From contig OY754337.1 of the NCBI GenBank assembly GCA_963573305.1, positions 70,281,094 through 70,345,093 on the forward strand: a DNA stretch of 64,000 nt, given 5' to 3'. Source of the stretch: Pyrrhosoma nymphula (Eukaryota; Arthropoda; Insecta; Odonata; Coenagrionidae). Each line of letters starts with the position of its first letter. Position 1 is the stretch's first letter. The notes under the pieces were generated by a model. The model was given only the letters and a program-made list of their open reading frames with translations, was not told where the DNA came from and ran no database searches. Positions 47,540 through 59,030 of the stretch are shown piece after piece. Made by a program: the position numbers and the translations under genes.

Positions 47540-50499
47540 TGATTTCGTCCCTAAAACTTTTAAAACTATGAGAAGGCTGCCCAGTTTAAATTCAACGGGA
47601 AAAAGAAACGGTTCAAATTTTTGTATAGCATTAAAAGAATTATGTTCCTCTGACGTGCAAAGTACATGTACCATGTAGAAGCCATTAAATACACATTGTG
47701 AGGCTGGGGTGAAAATTACCCCACCTAAAATTTTGTTTAAAGTTTAAGATCTCATTTCAAGCCTATGTTTTGGTTGCCACGGAGATCCAATATCCTATTG
47801 CTGGGAAAATGAAAAAAATGGATTATTTTTAAGCCGAAAACTAAATTTTTAGGTAAAAACTGAGGGTATGGGAAAATCGAAATAAAAAATAAAAACTATT
47901 ATTCGTCCAAAGTAGAACATGCCATTCTTTTATCCGGAGTGCAAGTACATCATGAAAGAAAAAACAAGAAATTGCGTCGCTGAATGCATTGTTTTTCTTG
48001 TGAGAGTAATATTTAATTAATACGTGATAATAACATTTCCTTAAATTTGTCGCGGGTCTTATTAGTATCCAGTCAGTTTTGGATCACAAACTACTTGGAT
48101 CACAAACTACAATCTACCATGTGCAATTGGTCGCATGGAAGTCCTTTGAGCGAGCGTGACTTACAGACAGCCATTAATGAATTAGTAGGATATGTAGATT
48201 TGCCTAATGTATTCCATCCTTGGTCTTTCTCGATAATTCTTTCCATTCATTTATTCTTCTAGTGCTGTTTTCAAAACCCTAGTATGTCTTAGTATGTAAC
48301 CATTAGGATCCAACTTTGGGAATTCGAGGAAAATATTTCCTCTGCATTATGTTTCGAGAATAAAGTTCCACGAAACCGGTACTTTCCAAGGGTGTGATAA
48401 ATTAAGTAGGTACTTGTATTATTTTCGCAAAGATCCTCATAGCGTAACCTTTGGGAAGAGTAACTCATTTGACTCCACCATGTCAGCTACACAACCTTTG
48501 GGTATAAAAGTTGTATTGAATCATTTTTTTTCCTTTGAAAGCAGGCTCACGTGGAGATCTTTACTATGCCTTTGAGGACTACTCGAGAAAATTTCAATGA
48601 TGAAATAGGGCATCAATTACCTGATTCTTCTCCATTTTTGCCTCCGTGCTTTGGTTTCAGTTCAGCGCCAGTTTTCAACCTTTTGTGCAAGGCGTTCAGT
48701 TATAGGCTTTGTGAAAGGATTTAAAGCTGAATGATGGACTTTGTTTACCTCCTATTAAAGACAGATCTTTGTCTGCCAGTAACTCATGATTTCGGTGATT
48801 TTCCCAAGAATCCTATTTGCAACATATTTAGTTAGCCTCTCTCTCATGAATGAAAACTGTTAAAGGAAATTATAGAGTGCGTTTGATTTTTACAGCGTAT
48901 CACTGTGAATCGCATCCTTTCACTTTTTAAACACCATAACGATTTCACACGTTTTAATTACCGGGAATATTTTGTCAAAAGACAGTGACTGCCGCATGAG
49001 CGGTCATTTTCAAGTCACGTAATTTTACGTAAATTTTTCAAGCCCTTGTTTTGTGCTTTTATTTTTTTTTCAAATTGACCGAATGAAATAAAAAATTCAA
49101 ACGTGCCTTTGTCGAGATTTTAAATGCTTTTGGCTGATAATTGTTGCTTTCGTTCATTTTAATGGCGATGGCGAACTTCGCTCGCGCCATAACGACCACG
49201 ATTAATTCCTGCAACTGTCGGCTGACTTTTGGGTGCCATAACGGCAGAGTGTCACAGCGAGCGTGGCAATAACTGGAAAGAGTGAAGGTGCCTAATGCCG
49301 CTGCTATTGTTACGTATGACCCAGATAACTGTTGGATGTGATTATTATTGCCACCGCTTTACCGCTCCAATTATTTGCAATAAAAATGGTAGAGTCATGC
49401 TTAGAATGTCACCGCAGCGGACGGTGACGCGGACTTTATATTAATGGGGCTACCTGTGTCCTGGAGTTTTTTATCCGGCATCAAAAGTAAATCGTTTTCC
49501 GGCCGGATTCACGGTTCTCTAAAACTCGACATGGCCTTGGTTATCTGTTAAAGGAATTGGCATTTGGTGTTATTCAAAGAATATGGCACGGACGTCAACA
49601 GTGCTGAAATCGCTGTGAAAAAATAAGAGCAATTATGGATTCCTACATCATGTGGGGATCGCATGAAGAAACTTTTTCGAAGTGAAGATTTATCGACCAT
49701 ATAGACAAGAAGGAACGTAAATATCGTGTAAGCATAAGTTTTAAATACATTTCAGTCGATTGTTTAGCTTGTATAAAATGTTTTAGTGAGGAATCAGACG
49801 CCGTGAGAATGTCTTAGGTATTCAGTGGTACACAATTTGCTCATGGACTTCAAAAATGTACTTAACATGGCTAGTATAAGAATGTTTTCATAGTAATTCG
49901 TATCCTGTTACGATCCAATATATTTCTCCAGAATTGGGACGAATTTTCCCATATTACGTTATATGTTCCTCGGAGCTGTGATACTTGAACCGGTATATTC
50001 ATCGTAATAATAACTGGGATGATTGATCAACCCTTCTTAAAATTTTCTTATGCTAATGTGCAAGTGACTTTAAATGCAGCCGGAAGATGTTATCAGTTTA
50101 TTTTAATGGTCAGTGTAACCATTTTGTTGTCGAGCGTCGTGTGTAAATTGAAGTCACGCAGTGAATTGCATTTTTATTCAGAATGTGACTCGTCTTTTTT
50201 TATGAATCTCACTTTTCAGCAAAGGTGGTAAACATGGACGCCTTCTTTAATAAAAAACTGTCGTTAAAAAGAGCGTTGAAATTTTCGTTTTAAGCATTAC
50301 GAGGGAATAAGCCTGTGCAATTATAATTTGCAAAAAAAACACGGTTCATGTTCCACTTTGTCTGATTTCTCCAGGTATTAGAAATGTAAACTTTCGCATT
50401 ATTTCCGTCTGCGGAAGCTCTCATTCCCGAATTAAAATATTTTCCTTCTTAACTTAATTGCAGCGTGTTACTCTTCTCATCCCGGTGTAATAAGCGGAA
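47540..50499. other. AT-rich non-coding DNA
   Basis: No recognisable genes. Around 49170-49260 there are two GCCATAACG words and TCGCTCGCGCC in a slightly GC-richer stretch, which could be regulatory. Nothing firmer is visible. Confidence 0.4.
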
Positions 50500-51110
50500 G
50501 ACGAGGGCTTTTTTTTGGATGGTGGGGGAGGAGGGAGGGTTTGCGGAAGGCGTTATGGACGGAGAAGGAGAGAGAAAATGGGGAAAGCTTCGGTTTTGAG
50601 GTTTATGGAAGAAGCAGAGTGGCGGTGGCGAAAGGGGAGGAGAAAAGCAAGCAAGCAAGAGAGCAAAAAAGTTAAAGAGACGAGAACGGAGAAAGAAAGG
50701 GTTAGAGAGGAGGAGGGAATAAAGTTTTTCGGAGCCGAAAAGTAATTCGGATGACACGGCTTTTTTTTAATTTTTCAGGGGCGTACCCATTCTGTGGGCA
50801 CGGGGGGAGGGATGGTTTTGCATAAAACGGGGTGGAGAATTTTTGTGGGTGTTGGAAGGGGGAGGGGGATATGTATAGGTGGAATATCACCCCTCCACGC
50901 GCTCATCCCGACACTAGAGAGTTCGGCGGAGGGGTAGGCAGTGGTGTTCCCACGCCATTTCTTTCAACCGACCGAAACCCTTTGCCTCTTTCGCCAAAGA
51001 GCGAGAGTGAGGCGGGGAAGCGAAAGGGAAATAGTTGGGTGGAGGGAAAGCAGTGAATGGGATCGTTGAGGGGAAGAGAGAGGGAGAGAGAGTGAGCGGC
51101 CAAATATTCA
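50500..51110 (-). other. Purine-rich tract
   Basis: The + strand is strongly G/A-biased, so the minus strand is C/T-rich. This is the counterpart of the pyrimidine tracts elsewhere. The frames on both strands are low complexity. Confidence 0.6.
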
Positions 51111-51696
51111 AATTAATCCAAGTCCCTTCAAATCATGGAAAAAAGGGAATAGTGGCTTGCGGAGAGAAAACAACAGGCCTTGTCTTGTGCAGCTCTCCAT
51201 TCCATTTTCCTCCCCCTTCCCTCCCTGCCTCCATCCCTCTCCTCTCTTTTATCCGTTTAGGTTATATTTATGAAAAAAAGCCGAAAAGAGGCTCCCGCGT
51301 GTTAAAAACTGTAGGTGTGTTCGGGGTGGTTGAAATGGAGAGTGGATGAGTCGTTGAAGCGACGTGTTTTTTTGACGAGGGGCGTTGGAGGGGAGCCATC
51401 GTTGGCCGATGAAGGCAGTTGTCGGGGAAGGTAGTCGCGAGAATGACGGCTGTAGGCCCGGAGATATTCTAATGGAGGGTAAATAACTGTCTGTTCTATT
51501 ACTTGAAAGGCAGGCGTCGAGGGAATTCGTTGTAGTCATCATCGATAGTCATTCAATCCTGAAATTAGTTGACTTCAGCTCTCCGTTCTACCCTGCCCGT
51601 TGTAGATCTTCTGTTCCTCATCCCGCTTAAGCTGGCATCTGCATTGGTCTCTCGGTCTACCTTGCGGGAATTTTCCTTCTTATTCCTTACTTTACC

Positions 51697-52238
51697 TTAA
51701 GGTGGCTGGAGCGGTAATCGTGAGTCGTTGAAGGCACATTCTAATAACTTTTCAAGTAAGTCGAAAAAAATATTCTTGGACCACATTTCACCCACGTACA
51801 CCTGTTTATACGTTAGAAATCACCACAATGCAGTAATGTATATGATGCAAGAGTTATATTTCAAATTTTCGCCTTAATTAAAGCATTGTTTTGACTTGGA
51901 TTTTCGGCGCGAAATTCGAAATTTACGCGAAAATCATATCTAAATACGCTTTTATTACTCGGTATGATACCTTGATATTTGTTGGCAGCTATTATAATAA
52001 TATGAAACTTACTATTTCGCATTTAGGAGAAAATCTGTACTTTAGTAATAGAATTTTTTTCAAAATATATGCCGTGTTCCATAAGATTACTTGTTAAAAT
52101 ACCATTGAATTGCCAGGAAACCAAATCGGTAACATGCAGTTTTTTTTTAATTTTATCGATAGGTATTACTAACAAGGACACGTATGCAAAGTTTCACGAA
52201 AATCTGTATACAAACAAAAATCGCTCCAGCCACCTTAA
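51697..52238. mobile_element. TTAA-flanked MITE, 534 bp
   Basis: TTAA at 51697-51700 and 52235-52238 bounds an element with perfect 13-bp inverted ends, GGTGGCTGGAGCG (51701-51713) and CGCTCCAGCCACC (52222-52234). Length, target and first bases (GGTGG) resemble the element at 43421-43953, but the interiors do not obviously align. There is no coding capacity: the longest + frame is 68 codons and unrecognisable. Confidence 0.82.
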
Positions 52239-53694
52239 TACTTACTAATGCATAGTTTCTCAAGGTGCGGCGTATCAATCTGGACTTTGTCTTCCTGATT
52301 GTGATTCACATGGTTTTCTCTTCTACTTTTCTTTGCACATTTTCCTCTATTCTGACCTTATCTGTCCATTTGATCTTTAACATCAGCCTCCAGAACCAAG
52401 TGTTGAAAGCCTCTCTTCCTTTCTAAAGCATTCCAATGACCATAGTTCCAGTTTAGTAACTAGCAGTAGTGCTTAGTAGGGGAGGCGATCGAAATCCGAG
52501 GTAATTTAAAGACAGGTGAGTGTGACGGTATTATTTTAGGGACTAGAGGAAGGTTAGAGAAAAACTAGGCGTCGGAAATGTCACACTCTTCAACTAATAG
52601 CGTCAAGGGGTGTACTGTACAGTTAAACGTTCCACCCGACATAGGCAGGGCTGCATCAGAAATGCTCTATATAAGGCACTTAGTGCGAATCCTGATTCCG
52701 CAAAGAAATCTTTGCCATTGTGTGGGAAGCGAGTACCTACCTACTCCAGCCACCACACCCAGCTCGACCCACACAGTTATAGGCCCAGTAGTAAATAAAA
52801 CAACATTCTATTTCTAAAAAAATAGACGTCGCGGGCTATTCGTAGTAAATCAGGAGAAACGGGTATCATAAGCGTTGAAGTGTTTCTTTTTTTCTCGACT
52901 AGGAAAATGGCTTAACCTTGGATGTAGCTCGTGGGTTTGCTTTCTACCACTTTGTAATATTTGAAGTGTTTGTGGTTAAAATTTACCAAACACGCAATTA
53001 TAGAGGACTAATGATGAGAGGACTTGTAGATGGTCAATCCTAGTGCACCCAAATACTGGGTTTGCGTTTTGGAGCGTACTATGCTCATAATTCCTCTGTA
53101 GTAAAGTTCCGGAATTCATTTGAATGTTGTAGTGGATTTAAGTCCTTATTTATCTGTTAGTATCTTGTAAATGGTATTTATACATAAATTTACGTTTCAT
53201 TGCTTGAAATTTCGTATTTTAGTTTATTGAGTGTATCTCAGTGATGGTAAATGTTGTGATTGCCGCCCAGATTTCGTATCAGCCGTATAATGTAATGCTA
53301 TAAAAATACATTGACCATCAAATCTTGTAGTAAATGAAATTTTCGTCGGACTGTTCGTACAAAGTGGACTACTCTCCGTTGTGTTTACGGACAAATCTCT
53401 ACGGCCGGCTTTGACCCAAAGGAAAAAGGATAAGAAAGGTGTGACGGAGTGATTTTTATATGACAAAGTATTCTTCATCATCATAAAAATCACGGTTGGA
53501 GTGTTTTTCTCTTATTATTTATGTTAGAGGGCACATTTTTTGTCAGTCAAATGCTTCTGGTAACGTATGAAATCGCACATCAGGGACAAGTGTTCTAAAC
53601 ATTTCTTGTGTGAACTTTTCTCTGCCGTTGAACCCGCGTATTACCGCAGGTAATGAAAGGATTTTGAAAGGAAAGGTTTTGAGATCACATTTTC
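52239..53694. other. Non-coding DNA
   Basis: No recognisable genes or repeats. Confidence 0.4.
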
Positions 53695-54094
53695 CCGTCA
53701 GGAAAGAGCGTAAGCGTAAACCATTTGTCGCTTATGGGGAAAGTGGCGAAGCCATGAACCTCTCTTTTCTCCTTCTTTTGCATTGATTAGCATTGTCGTT
53801 ATTTTTATTTTCTTCAGTTACATTATCCTGGGGAATACTACATTTTCGGGCGTTATAATGGAGGGAATCCGTTCTGGGTAATGAATGAATTGCTTTTTTT
53901 CTTCTAGATAAAAGTACGAAAATATGTGCTAAATCTCTTCAAAACTATTGTCGGTTGCTAACAGTGCACTTAATAAATCTGAAACGTATGAAATTGTATT
54001 CATTCAGCGGAAAAGTTATATTTTTTCACCTTGCAAAATGGGGAAAAATGGCTTAGTTTACTTTCCGTGACATTCATCAACAGTCCTTTTTTAC
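53695..54094 (+). repeat. Duplicated 400-bp block, copy 1
   Basis: This block recurs almost unchanged at 57597-57998, 3902 bases downstream and in the same orientation. Differences are scattered substitutions and one small indel near the CTACATTTTCGGG segment. It ends in a pyrimidine run just before a possible exon at 54115. It is not obviously an LTR: the ends lack TG...CA and no retrotransposon coding lies between the copies. Confidence 0.93.
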
Positions 54095-54114
54095 GTGCTC
54101 TGTACTTGAACCAG

Positions 54115-54256
54115 GAAAATGAGGTGCCAGCATCTAGCAGATTCTTCTCTTTAAGCCTCGAACCCAATTGTTTAGCTCAGACTGTGGAAAAAGCTCGGGT
54201 GCATAGCTATCAACAGGTTCGTACTCCTGAATCACTTGCGGAACCGTCTATTTCAG
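54115..54256 (+). CDS. Possible internal coding exon, product unknown
   Basis: Between an acceptor-like site (pyrimidine run, then CCAG at 54111-54114) and a donor (TTCAG then GTAATT at 54257) lies a 47-codon open stretch. It reads ENEVPASSRFFSLSLEP, NCLAQTVEKARVHSYQQ, VRTPESLAEPSISG. The composition looks like ordinary protein and not like simple sequence, and both splice sites fit. I do not recognise the protein and found no partner exon, so this is tentative. The acceptor side directly follows the duplicated block. Confidence 0.3.
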
Positions 54257-54769
54257 GTAATTTTTCTGATGGAATTGGCACTGGTATGTCTGGACCATGA
54301 GGAACCGGGCAGTACGGCAGATGGCATATTAGGATAGACAATTTTCGTTTTATTCTTCAAAGTGAATCTGTGAACACCAGTCGAACAAAATTACCAATCA
54401 TTCCTGTGATTTTATGGCTCTCGCCACATAATTGAAACTCAAAATCTGAACGTTGTTTGGGACGGCAGGGAGCGATCGCCGCCGATCCTCATTCAAAGGA
54501 CGAATTTCATTTGAACTAGTTAATTTGTATAAATTGTTTTTTGTATCAAATACTCCTTGAAAAGCAAACCTTAGCCAAGAAATTCTTATTAATTTATTTC
54601 CGCACGTAACAGCCTGAAAACAAATATTCCACTGACAAAAACGAATTTAATCACGGAGGGAAAAAACTCGATTTACGCACAATATAGCTGATGGTTGAAA
54701 CAGTACTGAGAGTTGCACAATGTATGAGCGGAGTGGGTAGCTGCCTATAAACATGTTACATCATGTTAG

Positions 54770-54985
54770 GTCTTGTCACGATATGTCAAATCTGTTACTC
54801 ATACTTTCGGCCAGCTGTCGACTCCACGCATTCACTGATCAATGGAGAGCCGTCTCGTCTCTACCATCGTCTCGTCAACTTCGACCCAAAATATTTTGCA
54901 GATACCCTCAAGGACATTCACTGGGAAAATGGGAAGGGTTTCAAGGGCCCGAATCACCTATTTAAAATTAATAATAAAAATTTTT
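54770..54985 (+). pseudogene. Possible LINE fragment, endonuclease-RT linker
   Basis: The frame reads THSLINGEPSRLYHRLVNFD, then PKYFADTLKDIHWENGKGF and GPNHLFKI. The spacing F-D-x-x-x-F-x-x-x-L-x-x-x-x-W-E followed by PNxLF resembles the linker between endonuclease and reverse transcriptase in LINE elements. No RT core follows. Weak support. Confidence 0.3.
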
Positions 54986-56440
54986 AAATTAAAAACATTA
55001 AAAATGCAATAAAATAGAAATTTAAGCTCATTTACGGCACTTTCCATTGAAATTAAGGGGTCAAAGACCCACCCTCCTCTTCAGACACCTCAACTGCTTA
55101 GGCATTAGATTTCATAGTATAAGCCAAAAAATGAATACATTATAACAGAAAAACGTCAAGTCTATTTTGAAGTCTCATTATTCCGAAATATTTTGACTTC
55201 TTACAAAGTTTGAAATTTTTGATTAACGAAAAATACTGACGTGATGGAAGAAAATGAAGGTCATTTTCGTATTCAGCGCAAAAAAATACATAAGAATCAA
55301 TTATCAATAACTAAAAAACACAACCATCGCAGGCCTGTGTAATCATAAATTATTAGTATTTATAAGGACTAAATGGACTAATACTTTTGTTTCATACTAA
55401 TATTTTATGGGATAGGTATTTTGGTTTCCCTGAAATGGAGTTAACATGAGAATAACACGTTTTCCCCAACAATTGTGCTTTCGAACTGCTTCAAATTGTC
55501 CATTTCTCATGGAGATATGCCATCGTAAAATATTTAAAGTAAAGTTTTACCGAAATTATATGATATATATAATTTCCGCGTTTTTCAACATAAAAGACAA
55601 CGAAGGTTTTCGACGAATCCCTTTCACTTTAAGGGCTTGCTTTTAACTGCCAGAGTGATCTTGGGGATGAAGTTTTAACAAGGACCGTGTAACGGTATCA
55701 AACTCTAGATTGATGACAAATTTGACTTCATGTTACAAGCACTCAAAATTAAAAAGCTTCTCCATAGGAGTCAAAATGTTGGAGGCAATATCCCAACATA
55801 CGTCACCAAATAAATCTACGCTCTCATTTGACTCTCTTTTCTTCTTCTGAAAAAAGCAATAATCCAACTTCTACTTGTACACATGTTCTCCTAATTACCA
55901 CTTTGTTGTTCGAAAGCCTCCGTTAAACTCATCTTTGGCGATACCTGCAATGGAAATGAATGCAAATAAAGACCAAAGAGTTCAATTTTACGGCTGTTTG
56001 CGATTGCTGCTTAACATTTTACATAACATCTGTCATCAGGGTGAAGAAGTTTTAGGACTTAAAAAGGCACTTAAATGTACAAAATCAAATTATCTGCCTA
56101 TTACTTTTTATGATATAATATTTTTTTAATTGTCCGTATTGCAATAAAATGTGAAAGTACCCACGAGGATCCATGTTGGTCTTCATAAGCATGCGGAAAT
56201 ACTACAGGATTTCACCCTTCTGCTAATATGTCAAAACAACCGAAACAAAAATAATTTTACAATTTAATCCCAATCCTGGTGAGGTTTAATGTAATTCAAG
56301 GCATTAAAATACCTTCATAACTATTGAAAAAAACTATAAATTCTGAAACAGCTCTGAAAATAATCGTTTCAGGTATAGGAGAATCGATTTAATTTCTTAA
56401 TCAAGTATACGACTCAGGTAATCCTCGAAAATGGAAGTTG
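54986..56440. other. AT-rich non-coding DNA
   Basis: Nothing recognisable in the sequence between the duplicated blocks here. Confidence 0.4.
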
Positions 56441-56508
56441 AATATATATATGTATATATATTTCGTTCACTCACTCACACACCGCCTTTAGGTGAATAAA
56501 TATATAAT

Positions 56509-56613
56509 AATTTGAACAGAAGGTGAAAGAAAGAGATAGGAAACATGTAATTAAAATTGTCTTCGTCCAATTTTAATTATATGTTTCCTATCTCTTTCTT
56601 TCACCTTCTGTTC

Positions 56614-56618
<5 letters not shown>
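56509..56618. mobile_element. Hairpin MITE-like element with 51-bp arms
   Basis: Arms at 56509-56559 and 56568-56618 are inverted repeats with one mismatch in 51 and an 8-base loop (TCTTCGTC). The flanks are AT-repeat DNA on both sides, as when small hairpin elements insert in TA-rich sites. No coding. Family unknown. Confidence 0.8.

Positions 56619-56650
<32 letters not shown>
56619..56650 (+). repeat. (AT)16 microsatellite
   Basis: An uninterrupted AT dinucleotide run directly following the hairpin element. A related ATATAT stretch lies at about 56443-56461. Confidence 0.95.
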
Positions 56651-56652
<2 letters not shown>

Positions 56653-57596
56653 ATTTAAACAATCATATACATTTTTATGTTATGATTTTTTCAATGGACC
56701 AAGATTGGTCGTACGTTAAATATACATTAACTTTTGCATTTATTGGCCATGATCTTTTATTAAGTTGATGTTGACCTAAAAAGTTGGAAAGTTTTTCGGC
56801 AACTTCAGCGACACAATTCTCGGTATTATGGCATAACGTCTAAGGCTATGGCTTTCAGCAAAAGTTCATGATTTACCTTCACTTATCAGCAATTGAAAGC
56901 GATGAATATCATGACGTCTAACAGGAGTAACGAATAAAACATAGGTTTATGACTTTTAATATTCTATGCCGGGATGAAGGATTTACTCGAGAACATTGTA
57001 AATCATTCGAATACACTAAGGTACTCCTGAAAATAATATATTTTAGTGGTACTTCGTTATATACCAATCTTCATGTCTTTCCTTCAACAATCTCATGTCT
57101 TTCAACCCCCATTGCTATTCCCGAAAATTATTTAATCATTCCCGACATCATCATCACGAATGTAATCATCATGAAGCCAAATTAATAGTACTCGTGCAAC
57201 CATACTGTTTGTACATATCATCTCAAAACTTAACAATTTCCCTGTTCCTCAAAATCAAAATTTCTCATAGTAAACGACACGGTCTATATATTATTCCAAT
57301 TTCTACTACAAAGGCATACAAAAGCTCTCAAATTGAGACCCATTTTCTTAAAAGCCAATAAATCCGATAATTTCAAGATGGGGCCCTTATTCATACCAAG
57401 CATTATTTTTTAGATCTTTTCGATGACTCACGGATGAAACTTCCCAATTATTACCAGGCATTGTTTTAATTAAGCCATTAATGTTACAATGTCCCTACAA
57501 CTAATCCCATTTGCATTTAAAACAGTATGAAATCAGATATGGAACTGGGTAAAGTATAAGCTAACATTGAATTCTGGCAGGTCTTTGGAATTGGAG

Positions 57597-57998
57597 CCGT
57601 CATGAAAGAGCGCAAGCGTAAAACATTTGCCGCATGTGGGGAAAGTGGCGAAGCCATGAACCTCTCTTTTCTCCTCCACTTGCATTGATTAGCATTGTCG
57701 TTATTTTTATTTTCTTCAGTTACATTATCCTGGGAAATACATCACGTTCTCGGGCGTTATAGTGGAGGGAATCCGTTCTGGGTAATGAATGAATTGCTTT
57801 TTTTCTTCTAGATAAAAGTACGAAAATATGTGCTAAATCTCTTCAAAACTATTGTCGGTTGCTAACAGTGCACTTAATAAATCTGAAACGTATGAAATTG
57901 TATTCATTCAGCGGAAAAGTTATATTTTTTCACCTTGCAAAATGGGGAAAAATGGCTTAGTTTACTTTCCGTGACATTCATCAACAGTGCTTTTTTAC
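57597..57998 (+). repeat. Duplicated 400-bp block, copy 2
   Basis: It matches 53695-54094 from CCGTCA through TTTTTTAC with about 95% identity by eye. The flanks differ completely: the sequence after this copy (CGCAACACCACGC) is unrelated to the exon-like sequence that follows copy 1. Confidence 0.93.
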
Positions 57999-58533
57999 CG
58001 CAACACCACGCTTTTTTAGCTGCCTCATTGAAAACATGCGCATTCACCGAGATGTAACCGCTGCGTTGACTATATCTATCTGCGCTGACTATCATTGTAT
58101 CGAATAATTGTTCATAAGTGACTCCGTTTGGAGATTATATCCCTGAGCTGCAGTTAAAGGTGTGAAAAAAAGTGTTTTACATATTTAGCGAAAAAATAGT
58201 ATCCACTGTTGGAAGGAGCTTTAGAAAGCTTAAGTAATCGGATATAGCTATGCATTTTCTTTATGAAGTTCTTTTGACTTGGTTTTTTTTACACCATTTC
58301 AATTTGTACTTTGAGAGATTTACTTGCGATGATGATAGGTACTAGTGAGTAAACTATTATTGATGTGTAAAAATTTAAAAGTCAACCATGATGAGGGAAA
58401 AATTGTCGAGTGTCTGCACCATCTGGAATATAAGAACTCAAAAGATGGGGAAGTTGTTAGATAATAATCGAATTATTGAAATTCCTGCTATAAACTAAAT
58501 CTTAAAAGTCTTAGCCCATTATTGTGGTAGAAA
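57999..58533. other. AT-rich non-coding DNA
   Basis: Nothing recognisable before the LTR. Confidence 0.4.
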
Positions 58534-59030
58534 CAGTTGAGCCGTGGCAGCCTCATCCAGCTTGTCAGCAGCCGCTTCCTCGTACTTATGGGCGTGCCTT
58601 GGGTAGCCGGGGCTGGAGGTCTTAAGTGGACCGGCCCGGCATTACACCCGACGTCTGCCGACATCAGACTACCGGGGTATATAAGGGCCGCGCACTTCTA
58701 CGCGGCACGGCTTCCATCGTTTGCTTCGGGCGTAGTGCTGTCCAGCTGCTGCCGCCGTCTGATGTGTCCGTCCAGTGTCCAGTCCGTCCGTCCAGTCCGT
58801 CCGTGTGTGAATTAGGAATAGTGTCCAGCCCGTCGTCCTCGCGCTCTGTTTTATTTCCCTTTTTTCCCTCCCGGCTACCTGCCTACCAGTCTCACGCACC
58901 ACCACCACGCCTATGGTTGTATTCTAACGTTTGTTTAATTAAATCTTCCGTCGACTTGACGGATATTCTGTCCTACGTATTTGGATTTTATTTAAGTGAG
59001 CCCCCTGCCCGGCCGGGTGCGTCTCACAGT
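58534..59030 (+). mobile_element. Solo LTR with 4-bp target-site duplication
   Basis: 58538-59026 (489 bp) starts TGAGCC and ends GTCTCA, with the 4-bp inverted ends TGAG/CTCA. It is bounded by CAGT at 58534-58537 and 59027-59030. It is GC-rich compared with its flanks, has a TATA box (TATATAAGG, 58678-58686) and an AATTAAAT poly(A)-like signal near 58937. That is the order of U3, R and U5. A 4-bp duplication fits Gypsy-type integrases. There is no internal region on either side, so this is a solo LTR left by recombination. Open frames across it are incidental. Confidence 0.78.
58765..58806 (+). repeat. GTCC/GTCCA short tandem repeats inside the LTR
   Basis: Several GTCCGTCCAGT-like repeats just downstream of the TATA box, in the expected R/U5 region. 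Confidence 0.7.

Noticed and set aside
53695..57998. The 400-bp direct repeats as LTRs of a 4.3-kb retrotransposon
   Set aside because: No TG...CA ends, no primer-binding site or polypurine tract, no gag-pol sequence between them and no target duplication.
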